A DNA stretch of 64,000 nucleotides, taken from Ciceribacter lividus. GTDB taxonomy: Bacteria; Pseudomonadota; Alphaproteobacteria; Rhizobiales; Rhizobiaceae. The position numbers were made by a program, and so were the translations under genes. Location of the stretch: NCBI RefSeq assembly GCF_003337715.1, contig NZ_QPIX01000004.1, positions 62,001 to 126,000 on the forward strand. Reading direction: 5' to 3'. Positions 28,126 through 36,863 of this stretch are shown piece after piece; position 1 is the stretch's first letter, and every line of letters starts with the position of its first letter. A model generated the notes under the pieces. It ran no database searches. It worked only from the letters and a program-made list of their open reading frames with translations, and was not told the DNA's origin.

Positions 28126-28997
28126 GGGCGGCCCTCGGTCCGCGGATCGAACAGGTCGCGCAGTCCATCGCCCAGCATGTTGAAGCCAAGGACGGCCGCG
28201 GCGATCGCACTTCCGGGCAGAATGGCGAGCCATGGAGCGGTTTCGAGATAGGTCTGCGCATCGGCGAGCATGCGGCCCCAGGTCGGCGCGGGCGGCGGTG
28301 TCCCGAGCCCGAGGAAGCTCAAACCCGCCTCGGTCAGGATTGCGAGACCGAGCTGGATCGTCGCGTGTACGATGATCTGGCTCGCGATATTGGGAAACAC
28401 ATGCTCGATGGTAATGCGCAAATCGCCCTTGCCTGCGCCGCGTGCGGCAAGAACATAGTTGCGCGACCAGATCTGCCGTGCCGCACCGGCGGCGACACGT
28501 GCGAAGACGGGGACCATGAACACAGCGATGGCAATCACCGCCGTCGTCCGTCCCGCGCCGAGAAACGCGCCGAGCATCATCGCCGACAGGATCGGCGGAA
28601 CAGCAAAGACCACGTCCGCCGCGCGCATGACGAATGCGTCCGGAAGACCACGTCTGGCGGCGGCAAACATCCCGATCACAGTCCCGATCGACGCGCCGAG
28701 GGCGACGGCCGCGGCAGCGATCGACAGCGAGTTCCATGCGCCGGCCATCAGCATGGACAGGACATCGCGCCCGTATTGGTCGGTCCCGAGCAGACCATAG
28801 GATAGCGGCGGCTGCAGCTTGTGCGCGATCTGCATCTTGCCCGAGGGGAGCGGCGTCCAGACCAGTGAGATCAGCGCGACGGCGACGAGAGTGCTGGTCA
28901 CAGCCCCGCCAGCAATAACTCCCGCGCCTCGTCCCGGCAGCCGGCGGGTCGCCGGCTCAGCGGCCATCGCCGCCTCGCTCTCGCCAGGATACGTCAT
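28122..28997 (-). CDS. Peptide-type ABC transporter permease (DppC-like), system 2
   Basis: 291 residues with about six membrane segments: ITSTLVAVALISLVWTPLP-type first helix, GTDQYGRDVLSMLMAGAWNSL, and the EAA loop SRNYVLAARGAGKGDLRITIEHVFPNIASQIIVHATIQ. It ends GDGLRDLFDPRTEGRP, the family C-terminus. Overlaps its upstream permease partner by four bases. A cytoplasmic N-terminal tail of about 25 residues precedes the first helix. Confidence 0.9.
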   Translation of the reverse strand: MTYPGESEAAMAAEPATRRLPGRGAGVIAGGAVTSTLVAVALISLVWTPLPSGKMQIAHKLQPPLSYGLLGTDQYGRDVLSMLMAGAWNSLSIAAAAVALGASIGTVIGMFAAARRGLPDAFVMRAADVVFAVPPILSAMMLGAFLGAGRTTAVIAIAVFMVPVFARVAAGAARQIWSRNYVLAARGAGKGDLRITIEHVFPNIASQIIVHATIQLGLAILTEAGLSFLGLGTPPPAPTWGRMLADAQTYLETAPWLAILPGSAIAAAVLGFNMLGDGLRDLFDPRTEGRP

Positions 28998-29944
28998 GTG
29001 CTTACCTGCCTCAATCGTGGATCAAGGAAGAGATAGGAAAGATCGACCACGAAACTCATGATGACGACGAGGCCGGCAAACAACAGGACGACATCCTGCA
29101 TAACGAGGATGTCCCTCTGCATCAGCGATTGGTAGGCGAGCCTGCCCAACCCCGGGAGGTTGAAGACATTCTCGACGAGGATCGCTCCGGCAATGAGGAA
29201 GGTAAGTTGCAGGCCGAGAACCGTGACGACGGGGATCAGGGCGTTTGGAACGGCATGCCGCCAGAGCGCAACTCTTCGCGGCAGACCCTTCGCCCGCGCG
29301 GTGCGGACGAAATCCTCGTTCAGCACTTCGAGCACGGCCGAGCGGGTTACCCGTGTCAGGACGCCGGCCTGTGGCAGCGCGAGCGCGACGGCCGGCAAGA
29401 CAAGCGACTTCAGCGCCGCCCAGAAGCCGCTCTCCCATCCCGGGAAGCCGCCCGCCGGCATCAGTCCAAGGCCGACGGAGAAGAGAAGAATGAGCAGGAG
29501 TGCGACCCAGAAACCCGGAACGGCGATGAAGAGCTGCGAGATGACGCCGACGACGTGATCGAGCACGGAATTGTGCCGCGCCGCCGAGAGGGTTCCGAGC
29601 GGCACCGAGATCGCAAGGGAGAGCGTCACCGCTATGACCGTAAGTGGAAGGGTCACTGCAAGACGTTCGACAAGCAACTGGGAGACTGGAACGCCATAGA
29701 CGTATGACGTGCCGAAATCGCCATGAAGCGCATTCGCGATCCATGAAAAATAGCGAAACACGAGCGGCTGATTGAGCCCGAGTTCATGACGCAGGGCGGC
29801 AAGCGTATCCGGGCTTGCCGACGTGCCGAGCATGATCGCTGCCGGATCGCCCGGCAGCACGTCCATGACGAGAAAAACAAGCGCCGACACGGCAAGAAGC
29901 GTCAGGAACAAGGCTGCCATGCGGCGTGCCAGCAAGGCCATCAT
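28994..29944 (-). CDS. Peptide-type ABC transporter permease (DppB-like), system 2
   Basis: 316 residues from the ATG at 29944 (MMALLARRMAALFLTLLAVSALVFLVMDVLPGDPAAIMLG), with GGGAGAT nine bases upstream; the frame extends to 30013 without similarity. The EAA loop is EVLNEDFVRTARAKGLPRRVALWRHAVPNALIPVVTVLGLQ, and the ending is VDLSYLFLDPRLR. It is the first membrane subunit after the binding-protein gene. Confidence 0.9.
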   Translation of the reverse strand: MMALLARRMAALFLTLLAVSALVFLVMDVLPGDPAAIMLGTSASPDTLAALRHELGLNQPLVFRYFSWIANALHGDFGTSYVYGVPVSQLLVERLAVTLPLTVIAVTLSLAISVPLGTLSAARHNSVLDHVVGVISQLFIAVPGFWVALLLILLFSVGLGLMPAGGFPGWESGFWAALKSLVLPAVALALPQAGVLTRVTRSAVLEVLNEDFVRTARAKGLPRRVALWRHAVPNALIPVVTVLGLQLTFLIAGAILVENVFNLPGLGRLAYQSLMQRDILVMQDVVLLFAGLVVIMSFVVDLSYLFLDPRLRQVST

Positions 29945-30002
29945 CGCAGATATCTCCCGCATTCGCAGGTAGCCGAACGCCGTCGCCGCTCCGCTGCGTC
30001 GC

Positions 30003-30020
30003 CGGCCCTGCAACGGGCCG
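30003..30020 (-). terminator. Intercistronic hairpin after binding-protein gene, system 2
   Basis: CGGCCC and GGGCCG flank TGCAAC, about 40 bases past the binding-protein stop and before the permease start. It parallels the dppA-dppB hairpin in position, though it is shorter. A role in differential expression is inferred. Confidence 0.4.
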
Positions 30021-30059
30021 TGCTGCAGTGCCGGACATCAGTCCTGCCGGGGATGGCGT

Positions 30060-31592
30060 TCACTCTTTCCAATGGACGTTCGTCAATACGTTTGAAGGGA
30101 TAGGCTCGTTCGCCCAAAGCCCTTCAAGCTTCTTTTTCCAGACACCGAGCTTCGGCATCACGAAGAGATAGAGGGCCGGTACGTCTTCCGCGAGGATCTT
30201 TTGAGCCTCGCCATAAAGCGCGTCTCTCGTTGCCGGGTCAGCCGTATGCTCGGCCTTCCTTATGAGGTCGTTCAGCATCGGATTCTTGTAGTTGAAGTAG
30301 TAGGAATCGCGACCGTAGATGTCGATGTCCGTCGGCTCGGCATGAGCGACGATCGTTATATCATAGTCCGCATTCTTGAAGACCTCCTGCACCCACTTCG
30401 CCGGGAATTCGGTTGTCTCGATGGTCATCGTGACTCCGATCTCCGCAAACATGGCCTGCATTATCTCGGCACTGCGGCTGGCATAGGCCATCTGCGGTGC
30501 CTTCATCATAAAAGTGAAGCCGTCCGGATAGCCTGCTTCCGCCAGCAGTGCCTTCGCCTTTTCGGGATCGTAAGGATGGATGCCGGTCAAGTCGACGAAC
30601 CCGCGATCATTGGGCGTATAGTGGCTGCCGATCGGAGTTCCGAAGCCCGACCATGCTCCATCGATCAGCGTCTTGCGATCAACTGCCATCATCAGGGCCT
30701 GGCGGACTCGCTTGTCGTCGAACGGCTTGCGCGCGTTGTTCATGCCTGCGACGACCTTGAGTTCCGTGTTGCCGATGACGGTCGTCAGGTTCGGGTCGTC
30801 CTTGAAGCTTCCGACGAGCTCCGGCGCGGCGAACTCCGGAAACGCGTCGACATCGCCGGACTTCAGTGCCGCCGCCTGTGCCTGCGGGTCGGATATGAAG
30901 CGGAAGGTCACTTTCTGAAGTCCGACCGATACCTCCTTGTTCCAGTAATCCGGATTGGCAGCGAGTTCGACCTTGTCGCCTTTCACCCACCGGACGAATC
31001 GGAAGGGACCTGTCCCGACCGGCGTTGTTTTGTCGCTTTCCGCGCTCCTGGTGCCCACGATCACCGATGACGGCCATGCGAGCCAATAGAGCAGACTCCC
31101 GGCAGGTTCCCTGAGCTTGAGGACGAGCGTTTCTGCGTCTGGCGTTTCGATCCCTGCAATCGACGCGAAGAAGCGCTTCTGCGGGTTGACCGAGTCTGCA
31201 CCGCGGGCACGTTCCAGAGACGCCTTGGCGACCGCGGAATCGAATGCTTCGCCGTCATGAAAGGTTACGTCGCGTTGTAGCTTGAAGGTATAGGTAAGGC
31301 CATCAGAGGAGATGCTCCAACTCTTTGCTAGTTGCGGCTTGATGTCGCCGTCCTGGTCGATGGTGACGAGGCCCTCGAAGAGGTTCTGCCATGTGACTTG
31401 CCCGATCGCAACTGGCGCTGCGATCGTCGGATCAAGGCCCGTCGGCTCGATTGTCATGCCGAGGACAAGCGACTTGTCCGAAGCCCCGCCGAACGCGTTC
31501 GCCGGTATGACGAGGATCGCAGCTGCCACGAGATTGGACAGAAACCTGTTCAGCAGATGGTGCCCGGCGGTTCGAAAGGCGTTGACTGTCAA
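30060..31592 (-). CDS. Peptide-type ABC transporter periplasmic binding protein, system 2
   Basis: 510 residues from a TTG at 31592, chosen because GAGGAGGGG stands just upstream and the product then begins MTVNAFRTAGHHLLNRFLSNLVAAAILVIPANAFGG, a good signal peptide. The frame runs on to 31697 without support. SBP family 5 is shown by LVLGMTIEPTGLDPTIAAPVAIGQVTWQNLFEGL, DVTFHDGEAFDSAVAKASLERA, VGTGPFRFVRWVKGDKVELAANPDYWN and KALLAEAGYPDGF. First gene of its operon. Ligand not predictable from sequence. Confidence 0.9.
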   Translation of the reverse strand: MTVNAFRTAGHHLLNRFLSNLVAAAILVIPANAFGGASDKSLVLGMTIEPTGLDPTIAAPVAIGQVTWQNLFEGLVTIDQDGDIKPQLAKSWSISSDGLTYTFKLQRDVTFHDGEAFDSAVAKASLERARGADSVNPQKRFFASIAGIETPDAETLVLKLREPAGSLLYWLAWPSSVIVGTRSAESDKTTPVGTGPFRFVRWVKGDKVELAANPDYWNKEVSVGLQKVTFRFISDPQAQAAALKSGDVDAFPEFAAPELVGSFKDDPNLTTVIGNTELKVVAGMNNARKPFDDKRVRQALMMAVDRKTLIDGAWSGFGTPIGSHYTPNDRGFVDLTGIHPYDPEKAKALLAEAGYPDGFTFMMKAPQMAYASRSAEIMQAMFAEIGVTMTIETTEFPAKWVQEVFKNADYDITIVAHAEPTDIDIYGRDSYYFNYKNPMLNDLIRKAEHTADPATRDALYGEAQKILAEDVPALYLFVMPKLGVWKKKLEGLWANEPIPSNVLTNVHWKE

Positions 31593-31786
31593 AATTCCCC
31601 TCCTCGAGCTATTTACCGGACGTCCTGCGTCGGCACTCTCGGCGGAAATACTGGCATCTCGCATCCGCTCACACAACGGCGTTTCTCTCGCTGGCATGCG
31701 CGCATGATCGCCAAGTCTCTGCTATCGCCCCGGATTGGCGAGAAGTGGTGCAGGCGGTCAGATCAGAGGGATCGACGTCGTCGGCT

Positions 31787-32890
31787 CTATCGTCTGTCGG
31801 CGAGCGCCGCCTGCGAAAGGCGGAGGCGCTCGGCCTCAGCCATCATCAACGGTCCGACGCCCTTCACGTCGTCGGGCTGCAAGGGTTCCGACAGGTAGTA
31901 GGCGGGTGTTCCGTCACGATAGACTCCTCCGAGCCCCCCCAGTCCTGCCACGCAGCAGACATCCCAGAGTACAATCCGGTCCTTTCCGTCGGGACGCAAT
32001 GCGTTTTCCTGCAGCGACCGGAACGCGGCTTGTCCAATCTCCGGGTCGACACCTGCCACGCCCAACCGTGCCGCCTTGAGATAGGCATATGCGAACATGG
32101 CCGTTGCCGAGCTTTCGGCATAGTTATCGGGAAGATCTGGCTGATCGATCACCTGAAGCCATCGCCCGTCCGGCGTGCGTAGTTGCTTGAGACGGACCGA
32201 GAGTTCGCGAAGGTGGCTTGCGAGCGTATCGCGCTCGCTACCGGCTGGCAGGCATTCGACGAGATCGACCAGCGCCATCGCCATCCAGCCTATCGCGCGT
32301 GCCCAATGCGTCGGGGAAAGGCCGGTATCTTTGTCGGCCCAGGGTTGCTGACGGCGTTCGTCATAGCCGTGACGATAAAGACGGCTTTTTTCGTCAAAGG
32401 TGAGCGTGAGTGCGGTCAGCATCTGCCGTGTGGCGTCGGCAACAAGCGCTGGCCTGTCTGTCGCTCGGCCAAGCTCCACCTTGAACGGCAGCGTCATGTA
32501 GAGGCCATCGAGCCAGACCTGATGCGGGTAGCGCAATTTGTGCCAGTAGCATCCGACGGCAATGCGCGGATGCTCTTCGAGCTGAATGGCGAGATGTTCC
32601 GTCGCGGCGCGGTAGCGCGGATCGTGCGTGTGCCGGTCGAGGTAAAGCAACGCACGTCCCGGCAACAGGTTGTCGATGTTGTACTCTTCCGCGGCATAGC
32701 CGCGTATTTCGCCCGTGGGGTCGATCTGGCCGTTGACCAGCCGAACCAGATGATCAAGCCAGCGTCCGTCGCCGGTCGCATCGTGGAGCGCAGACAGTCC
32801 GCGATAGAGACATCCGTCCTCGTAGCACCAGGCTCCTCCCTTGTAATAGGCGTAATCGCGCGCATAGCTGTCAAAATAAGTGCTCAGCAT
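31787..32890 (-). CDS. GH105 unsaturated rhamnogalacturonyl/uronyl hydrolase
   Basis: 367 residues with an (alpha/alpha)6-barrel pattern. Family marks are WCYEDGCLYRGLSALHDATGD, HKLRYPHQVWLDGLYMTLPF with the Asp expected to hydrate the unsaturated sugar, LSPTHWARAIGWMAMALVDLVECLP, and NYAESSATAMFAYAYLKA. GH88/GH105 enzymes remove the 4,5-unsaturated uronate left by pectin or rhamnogalacturonan lyases. There is no signal peptide, so it acts in the cytosol on imported oligomers. It starts three bases after the GH28 stop and is last in the pectin-fragment operon. Confidence 0.88.
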   Translation of the reverse strand: MLSTYFDSYARDYAYYKGGAWCYEDGCLYRGLSALHDATGDGRWLDHLVRLVNGQIDPTGEIRGYAAEEYNIDNLLPGRALLYLDRHTHDPRYRAATEHLAIQLEEHPRIAVGCYWHKLRYPHQVWLDGLYMTLPFKVELGRATDRPALVADATRQMLTALTLTFDEKSRLYRHGYDERRQQPWADKDTGLSPTHWARAIGWMAMALVDLVECLPAGSERDTLASHLRELSVRLKQLRTPDGRWLQVIDQPDLPDNYAESSATAMFAYAYLKAARLGVAGVDPEIGQAAFRSLQENALRPDGKDRIVLWDVCCVAGLGGLGGVYRDGTPAYYLSEPLQPDDVKGVGPLMMAEAERLRLSQAALADRR

Positions 32891-32893
32891 TGC

Positions 32894-34405
32894 TCAGAGC
32901 CACTCGGCTTGGCAGGGATCGAGAACGGTGAAGTCCGGCACACCGCCGAATTCAGCGTTCTCCGCCAGAATGCCGGCGTGCCGTACGGGGTTCACCCCGC
33001 AGGCCATCACGGGGACCGCAGCGACCGCGTCGGGTGCATAGGTAACGGCAAAGTCCTTCACCGAGACATTCCTGATCGGTGCTTCCGGCAAACCGTAGAG
33101 CGCGGCCGCGGCAATATGCGTATTGGTTGCGGTAAGACGTCGAACCGAGATTTCCGCAATATGCGGTGTGCCTTCGTCAACAGGCCGCGGGGCTCGCGAT
33201 TGTACCCAATCGGAGCATCCGTCGGGGTCACAGAAATAGAACGCATTCACGACAATCGGTGTCGCGACGTGGTCCATCTCGCAATCTTCGAGACAAACGG
33301 CGCGCACTTCTCCACCACGCCCGCGGCGGGTCTTGATTCGCAGACCTCGATCGGTGCGCTGCATGACGCAACGCGATATCATGACGTCACGAACCGAACC
33401 GCTCATTTCGCTGCCGATGACGACGCCGCCATGTCCGCGCTCCATCAGACAGTTCTGAACGCGAATGTTCTCGCACGGCTGGTCGAGCCCGCCTCGGGGG
33501 GCACGTTTTCCGGCTTTGATCGCGATGCAGTCGTCGCCGACCGAAAAGCGAATGCCCGAGAGCGTGACATTTCGACAGCATTCCGGGTTGAGTCCGTCGG
33601 TATTTGGTGAATCTGGATCATTCTCGATCGCGAGACCTGCCATGAGCACGTTTCGGCAAAGAACCGGGTGGATGGTCCAGGACGGCGAATTGCGCACGGT
33701 GAGACCGGTCAGGCGAATGTCGCGTCCGTTGGAGACGAAAATCGTGCGAGGCCGGCGGGCGCCGTTTCTCGTCTCCTTCGCCCAGGTCCACCAGTCGCCG
33801 CGGTCGCCGCCGCCGTCGACGACGCCGGCTCCCGTGATCGTCAGTCTCTCGCAGCCAAGTGCCGTGAGCAGGCTTGCATAGCATTGCTCCGCCACACCTT
33901 CCCAGGTCCCGAGTACGCGGCCGGTATCGTCATACGCGGGCAGAACAGGATACTGGGAACGGTCGGAATGAGCCGACAGCACCGCGCCGTCCTCTAGCAA
34001 AAGCGTCATGTGGCTCTTCAGGAACAACGGGCCGCTGAGCCAGGTGCCGCGGGGGATGCGCAACGTGGCATCGTGGGGCAAGGCATCAATAGCCGCCTGT
34101 ATGAATGCCGTGTTGTCGTCACGGGCGGGTTCGGCACCGAAGTCACTGATCGAGACCAGCTTGCTTTCGGCCTCCGTCATGAAAGCGAACCTCGTGTCGC
34201 CAATCGTAAGAGCGTAGCCGGTGCTCGGTTCAAGATCGACGAGCGTGAAGACGATAGTCTCCGTGACACCGCCCGACGCCGTCTTCCCGTTGTCGAACGT
34301 GAGCCGCCAGTCGAACGGTTGGGGTAGATGGTAGCGGTACAGTGTCGGTTCGACGGCGATGGTGGCCGTCCGGGCCGTTGCGGCCAGTAACACGATCGAG
34401 GGCAT
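32894..34405 (-). CDS. GH28 polygalacturonase-family glycosidase, cytoplasmic
   Basis: 503 residues. An N-terminal beta-rich domain of about 80 residues (fibronectin-like in pattern) precedes a right-handed beta-helix. All four GH28 motifs are visible: NTD at 268-270, DD at 291-292, GHG at 324-326 and RIK at 356-358, supplying the three catalytic Asp residues and the substrate-binding His, Arg and Lys. There is no signal peptide, so it probably trims galacturonate from imported oligomers (exo-type) rather than attacking the wall outside. It lies between the binding-protein and GH105 genes. Confidence 0.9.
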   Translation of the reverse strand: MPSIVLLAATARTATIAVEPTLYRYHLPQPFDWRLTFDNGKTASGGVTETIVFTLVDLEPSTGYALTIGDTRFAFMTEAESKLVSISDFGAEPARDDNTAFIQAAIDALPHDATLRIPRGTWLSGPLFLKSHMTLLLEDGAVLSAHSDRSQYPVLPAYDDTGRVLGTWEGVAEQCYASLLTALGCERLTITGAGVVDGGGDRGDWWTWAKETRNGARRPRTIFVSNGRDIRLTGLTVRNSPSWTIHPVLCRNVLMAGLAIENDPDSPNTDGLNPECCRNVTLSGIRFSVGDDCIAIKAGKRAPRGGLDQPCENIRVQNCLMERGHGGVVIGSEMSGSVRDVMISRCVMQRTDRGLRIKTRRGRGGEVRAVCLEDCEMDHVATPIVVNAFYFCDPDGCSDWVQSRAPRPVDEGTPHIAEISVRRLTATNTHIAAAALYGLPEAPIRNVSVKDFAVTYAPDAVAAVPVMACGVNPVRHAGILAENAEFGGVPDFTVLDPCQAEWL

Positions 34406-34461
34406 TTAGGGTCGTTCCGTTGGGGCGTGCCGTCCTTGAAAGCGGCACGCGGAGTTCGGGA

Positions 34462-35715
34462 TCAGAGCTCTGCAAGGACTTCGTCGATCCCGGTGATGAT
34501 CTGTTTGGCTGCAGCTGTGGAATCGAGCTGCCCGTAGGAATATTCCTCCAGCGTATCGAGGAAGATGTTACGGATTTTCGGATCCTCGTTCAGCGGGGAG
34601 ACCGCCGGCCCCGTAGCTGCCATGATGATCCTGTGTGCTGTCGCGAGTTCCGGCTCCACCGAGCCGGCGACCGTTTCCGCGGCGATTTTGCTCGCCGGGA
34701 GCCCGCGGCTGGTACCGAGAATCTTGATGGCCTCTGGTTCGTTCAGAAGGCAGTTCAGGATCTGCGCCGCCGCCTTCGGATCTTTCGAGTTTCGGGAAAT
34801 CGAAAATACCATCGACGGCTTGCGGTACACCCCCTCGCTGACGGCATCGGCATCTTTCAGATGCGGCACCGGAACGAGTTTCTGTCCCTCTTGCAGGGGA
34901 TCGGCATACTTCGAATAGGTGGAGTCCCATTCATAGGAGCCGGCGATCCGGCCATCGGCCCATTTGGGGCTCTCGAAGAGATTGAGATTGCCTTCGCCGG
35001 CGAGGTCCTTCTGTGACATGACGACGCCTTCGCTGACCATTCTGCCATAGAAGCCGATGGCGGCTGCCAGCTCGGCCTCGCTCCAAGCGACCTTCTTGGT
35101 TTCCGGATCGATCATGTCCTTGCCGGTGTTCTGGGTCGCCTGCAGGGAGACGAGCAGGATGGCCGTCTCCTTCACGGCATTCATCGGATGGGTGTCGGGG
35201 CCGATCTTCTCCTTCAGCACCTTGGCCGAGGCGAATAGGTCGTCCCAGGTCTTGGGTATGGGAAGGCCGACCTTTTCGAAGGTGGTCGTGTTGAACAGGA
35301 AGACACGGCCGGTGGTGGACACCGGAAGTCCGTTCAGTTTCCCATTTATGGTGCCGCCCTGAAGGTCCGACTCCGTCCATTGTCCGAGATCTATGATGTC
35401 GGCATATTCCCTGAGGTCCGCAAAGCCATCACCGTTGATCGAAAACAACGGCAACCACGGCCAGTTGATCTGCATGATGTCGGCCTCAGTGCCGCCGGCG
35501 ATCTGGGTTGTGACTTTCTCAAGATGTCCGTCCCAGCCGGTGAACTCCGGCGCGATGGTATGCCCGTACTTTTCGCCACATACCTTCAGAGCTTCCTGTG
35601 TCGCCTTGTGGCGGCTGTCTCCGCCCCACCACGACATGCGCAGTTCGGCCGCCGAAAGGCTGTTCAGGCTTGTTGCCGCGAGTAGTGCGGCGATCGTGTT
35701 CAGGACCAGTTTCAT
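34462..35715 (-). CDS. Sugar ABC transporter binding protein (pectin-fragment locus)
   Basis: 417 residues from the ATG at 35715 with GGGAGGAA upstream. The signal peptide is MKLVLNTIAALLAATSLNSLSA. The mature part follows the family-1 pattern: LRMSWWGGDSRHKATQEALKVCGEKYG, GGTEADIMQINWPWLPLFS, PKTWDDLFASAKVLKEK and YSFAISRN-type hinge (MVFSISRNSKDPKAAAQILNCLL). From its neighbours the likely ligand is an oligogalacturonide or rhamnogalacturonan fragment; this is inference from context. Confidence 0.87.
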   Translation of the reverse strand: MKLVLNTIAALLAATSLNSLSAAELRMSWWGGDSRHKATQEALKVCGEKYGHTIAPEFTGWDGHLEKVTTQIAGGTEADIMQINWPWLPLFSINGDGFADLREYADIIDLGQWTESDLQGGTINGKLNGLPVSTTGRVFLFNTTTFEKVGLPIPKTWDDLFASAKVLKEKIGPDTHPMNAVKETAILLVSLQATQNTGKDMIDPETKKVAWSEAELAAAIGFYGRMVSEGVVMSQKDLAGEGNLNLFESPKWADGRIAGSYEWDSTYSKYADPLQEGQKLVPVPHLKDADAVSEGVYRKPSMVFSISRNSKDPKAAAQILNCLLNEPEAIKILGTSRGLPASKIAAETVAGSVEPELATAHRIIMAATGPAVSPLNEDPKIRNIFLDTLEEYSYGQLDSTAAAKQIITGIDEVLAEL

Positions 35716-35744
35716 TCTCGTTCCTCCCTGAAGTGTCGTTGCGT

Positions 35745-36860
35745 TCACGTCCGGTTCGCCAGTGAGATATTCTCGCCCGTAAGCCGATCGAAGATATGGG
35801 CAGCACCCGCTTGTGACCTGATCCGGATACGCCCGTCCGAGAGATGGTGCCGGTCGAAGCCCGCCGCGGGAGTGGCAACGATGAACCCATGTCCCTCGAC
35901 GTCCGCGTAGACGTAGATTTCGTGCCCCATGAACTCGATATGGGAGACTTTACCGGCGAGAGCATTCTGCTCGTCTTGTCTGACGATCGCGAGATGCTGC
36001 GGGCGAATGCCGAATGTCACCTCCGTCACGCCCTCGCGGATCCGACCACGAAAGCTGTCATCGAGCCTGATCGTCTGGGTTCCGATCCGGAGTTCGCCGT
36101 TGCTGGAGAGATCGGCGTCAACCAGGTTCATTTCCGGCGAACCGATGAAGCCAGCGACGAAGGCGTTGGCAGGGTGGTTGTACAGGTTCACCGGGTCGGC
36201 GACCTGCATGATCCGCCCTTCCTTCATCACGCAGATGCGGTCGCCCATGGTCATGGCTTCCGTCTGATCGTGCGTGACGTAGACGGCCGTCGATTGTTCC
36301 CCCTCGGCCTTCAGTTGCTTGTGCAGGTCGGTGATCCGGACCCGCATGGAGGCGCGCAGCTTCGCATCGAGATTGGAGAGTGGTTCGTCGAAGAGGAAGA
36401 CGCGTGGCTTCTTGATCAGCGCGCGCCCGACGGCGACACGTTGCGCCTGTCCACCGGAAAGCTGCTTCGGTAGTCGGTCGAGCAGTTCGCCGATCTCCAG
36501 AATGTTTGAGACCTCGTTTGTCGCCGCCTCAATTTCCGACCGCGGGCGGCGTTTGAGGCGCAGGCCGAAGGAAAGATTCCTGCGCACACGCATGTGCGGG
36601 TAAAGCGCATAGTTCTGGAAGACCATCGCGATCCCGCGCTCTCCCGGTGGTCTATCGTTGATGAGTTGGTCGGCAATCCTGATTTCGCCGCCGGTCACCC
36701 GTTCGAGCCCTGCTATCATGCGTAGGGTCGTTGATTTGGCGCAGCCGGAGGGGCCGACCAGAACCATGAATTCGCCGTCCTCGACGGCGAGATTGATGCC
36801 GTGCACAGCTTTCACCGCACCATAGTTTTTTTCAAGATTCCTGAGTTCCAGTCTGGCCAT
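35745..36860 (-). CDS. Sugar ABC transporter ATPase (UgpC/MsmK type)
   Basis: 371 residues: an ATPase domain, then a C-terminal regulatory OB-fold (FGIRPQHLAIV, GHGFIVATPA). The Walker A reads GPSGCAKS at 36-43, with Ala where Gly is usual; the nucleotides confirm GCC. Signature LSGGQAQRVAVGRALIKKP, Walker B VFLFDEPLSNLDAKLR and the switch His (VTHDQTEAMTM) are normal. Such ATPases sometimes serve several sugar importers. Three bases separate it from the permease gene upstream. Confidence 0.92.
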   Translation of the reverse strand: MARLELRNLEKNYGAVKAVHGINLAVEDGEFMVLVGPSGCAKSTTLRMIAGLERVTGGEIRIADQLINDRPPGERGIAMVFQNYALYPHMRVRRNLSFGLRLKRRPRSEIEAATNEVSNILEIGELLDRLPKQLSGGQAQRVAVGRALIKKPRVFLFDEPLSNLDAKLRASMRVRITDLHKQLKAEGEQSTAVYVTHDQTEAMTMGDRICVMKEGRIMQVADPVNLYNHPANAFVAGFIGSPEMNLVDADLSSNGELRIGTQTIRLDDSFRGRIREGVTEVTFGIRPQHLAIVRQDEQNALAGKVSHIEFMGHEIYVYADVEGHGFIVATPAAGFDRHHLSDGRIRIRSQAGAAHIFDRLTGENISLANRT

Positions 36861-36863
36861 ATC

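Noticed and set aside
27139-28737. 532-codon reading of the system-2 ATPase gene with a long Arg-rich N-terminus
   Set aside because: The first 200 codons overlap the permease gene in another frame; the ATPase starts at 28125 with an ATGA overlap.
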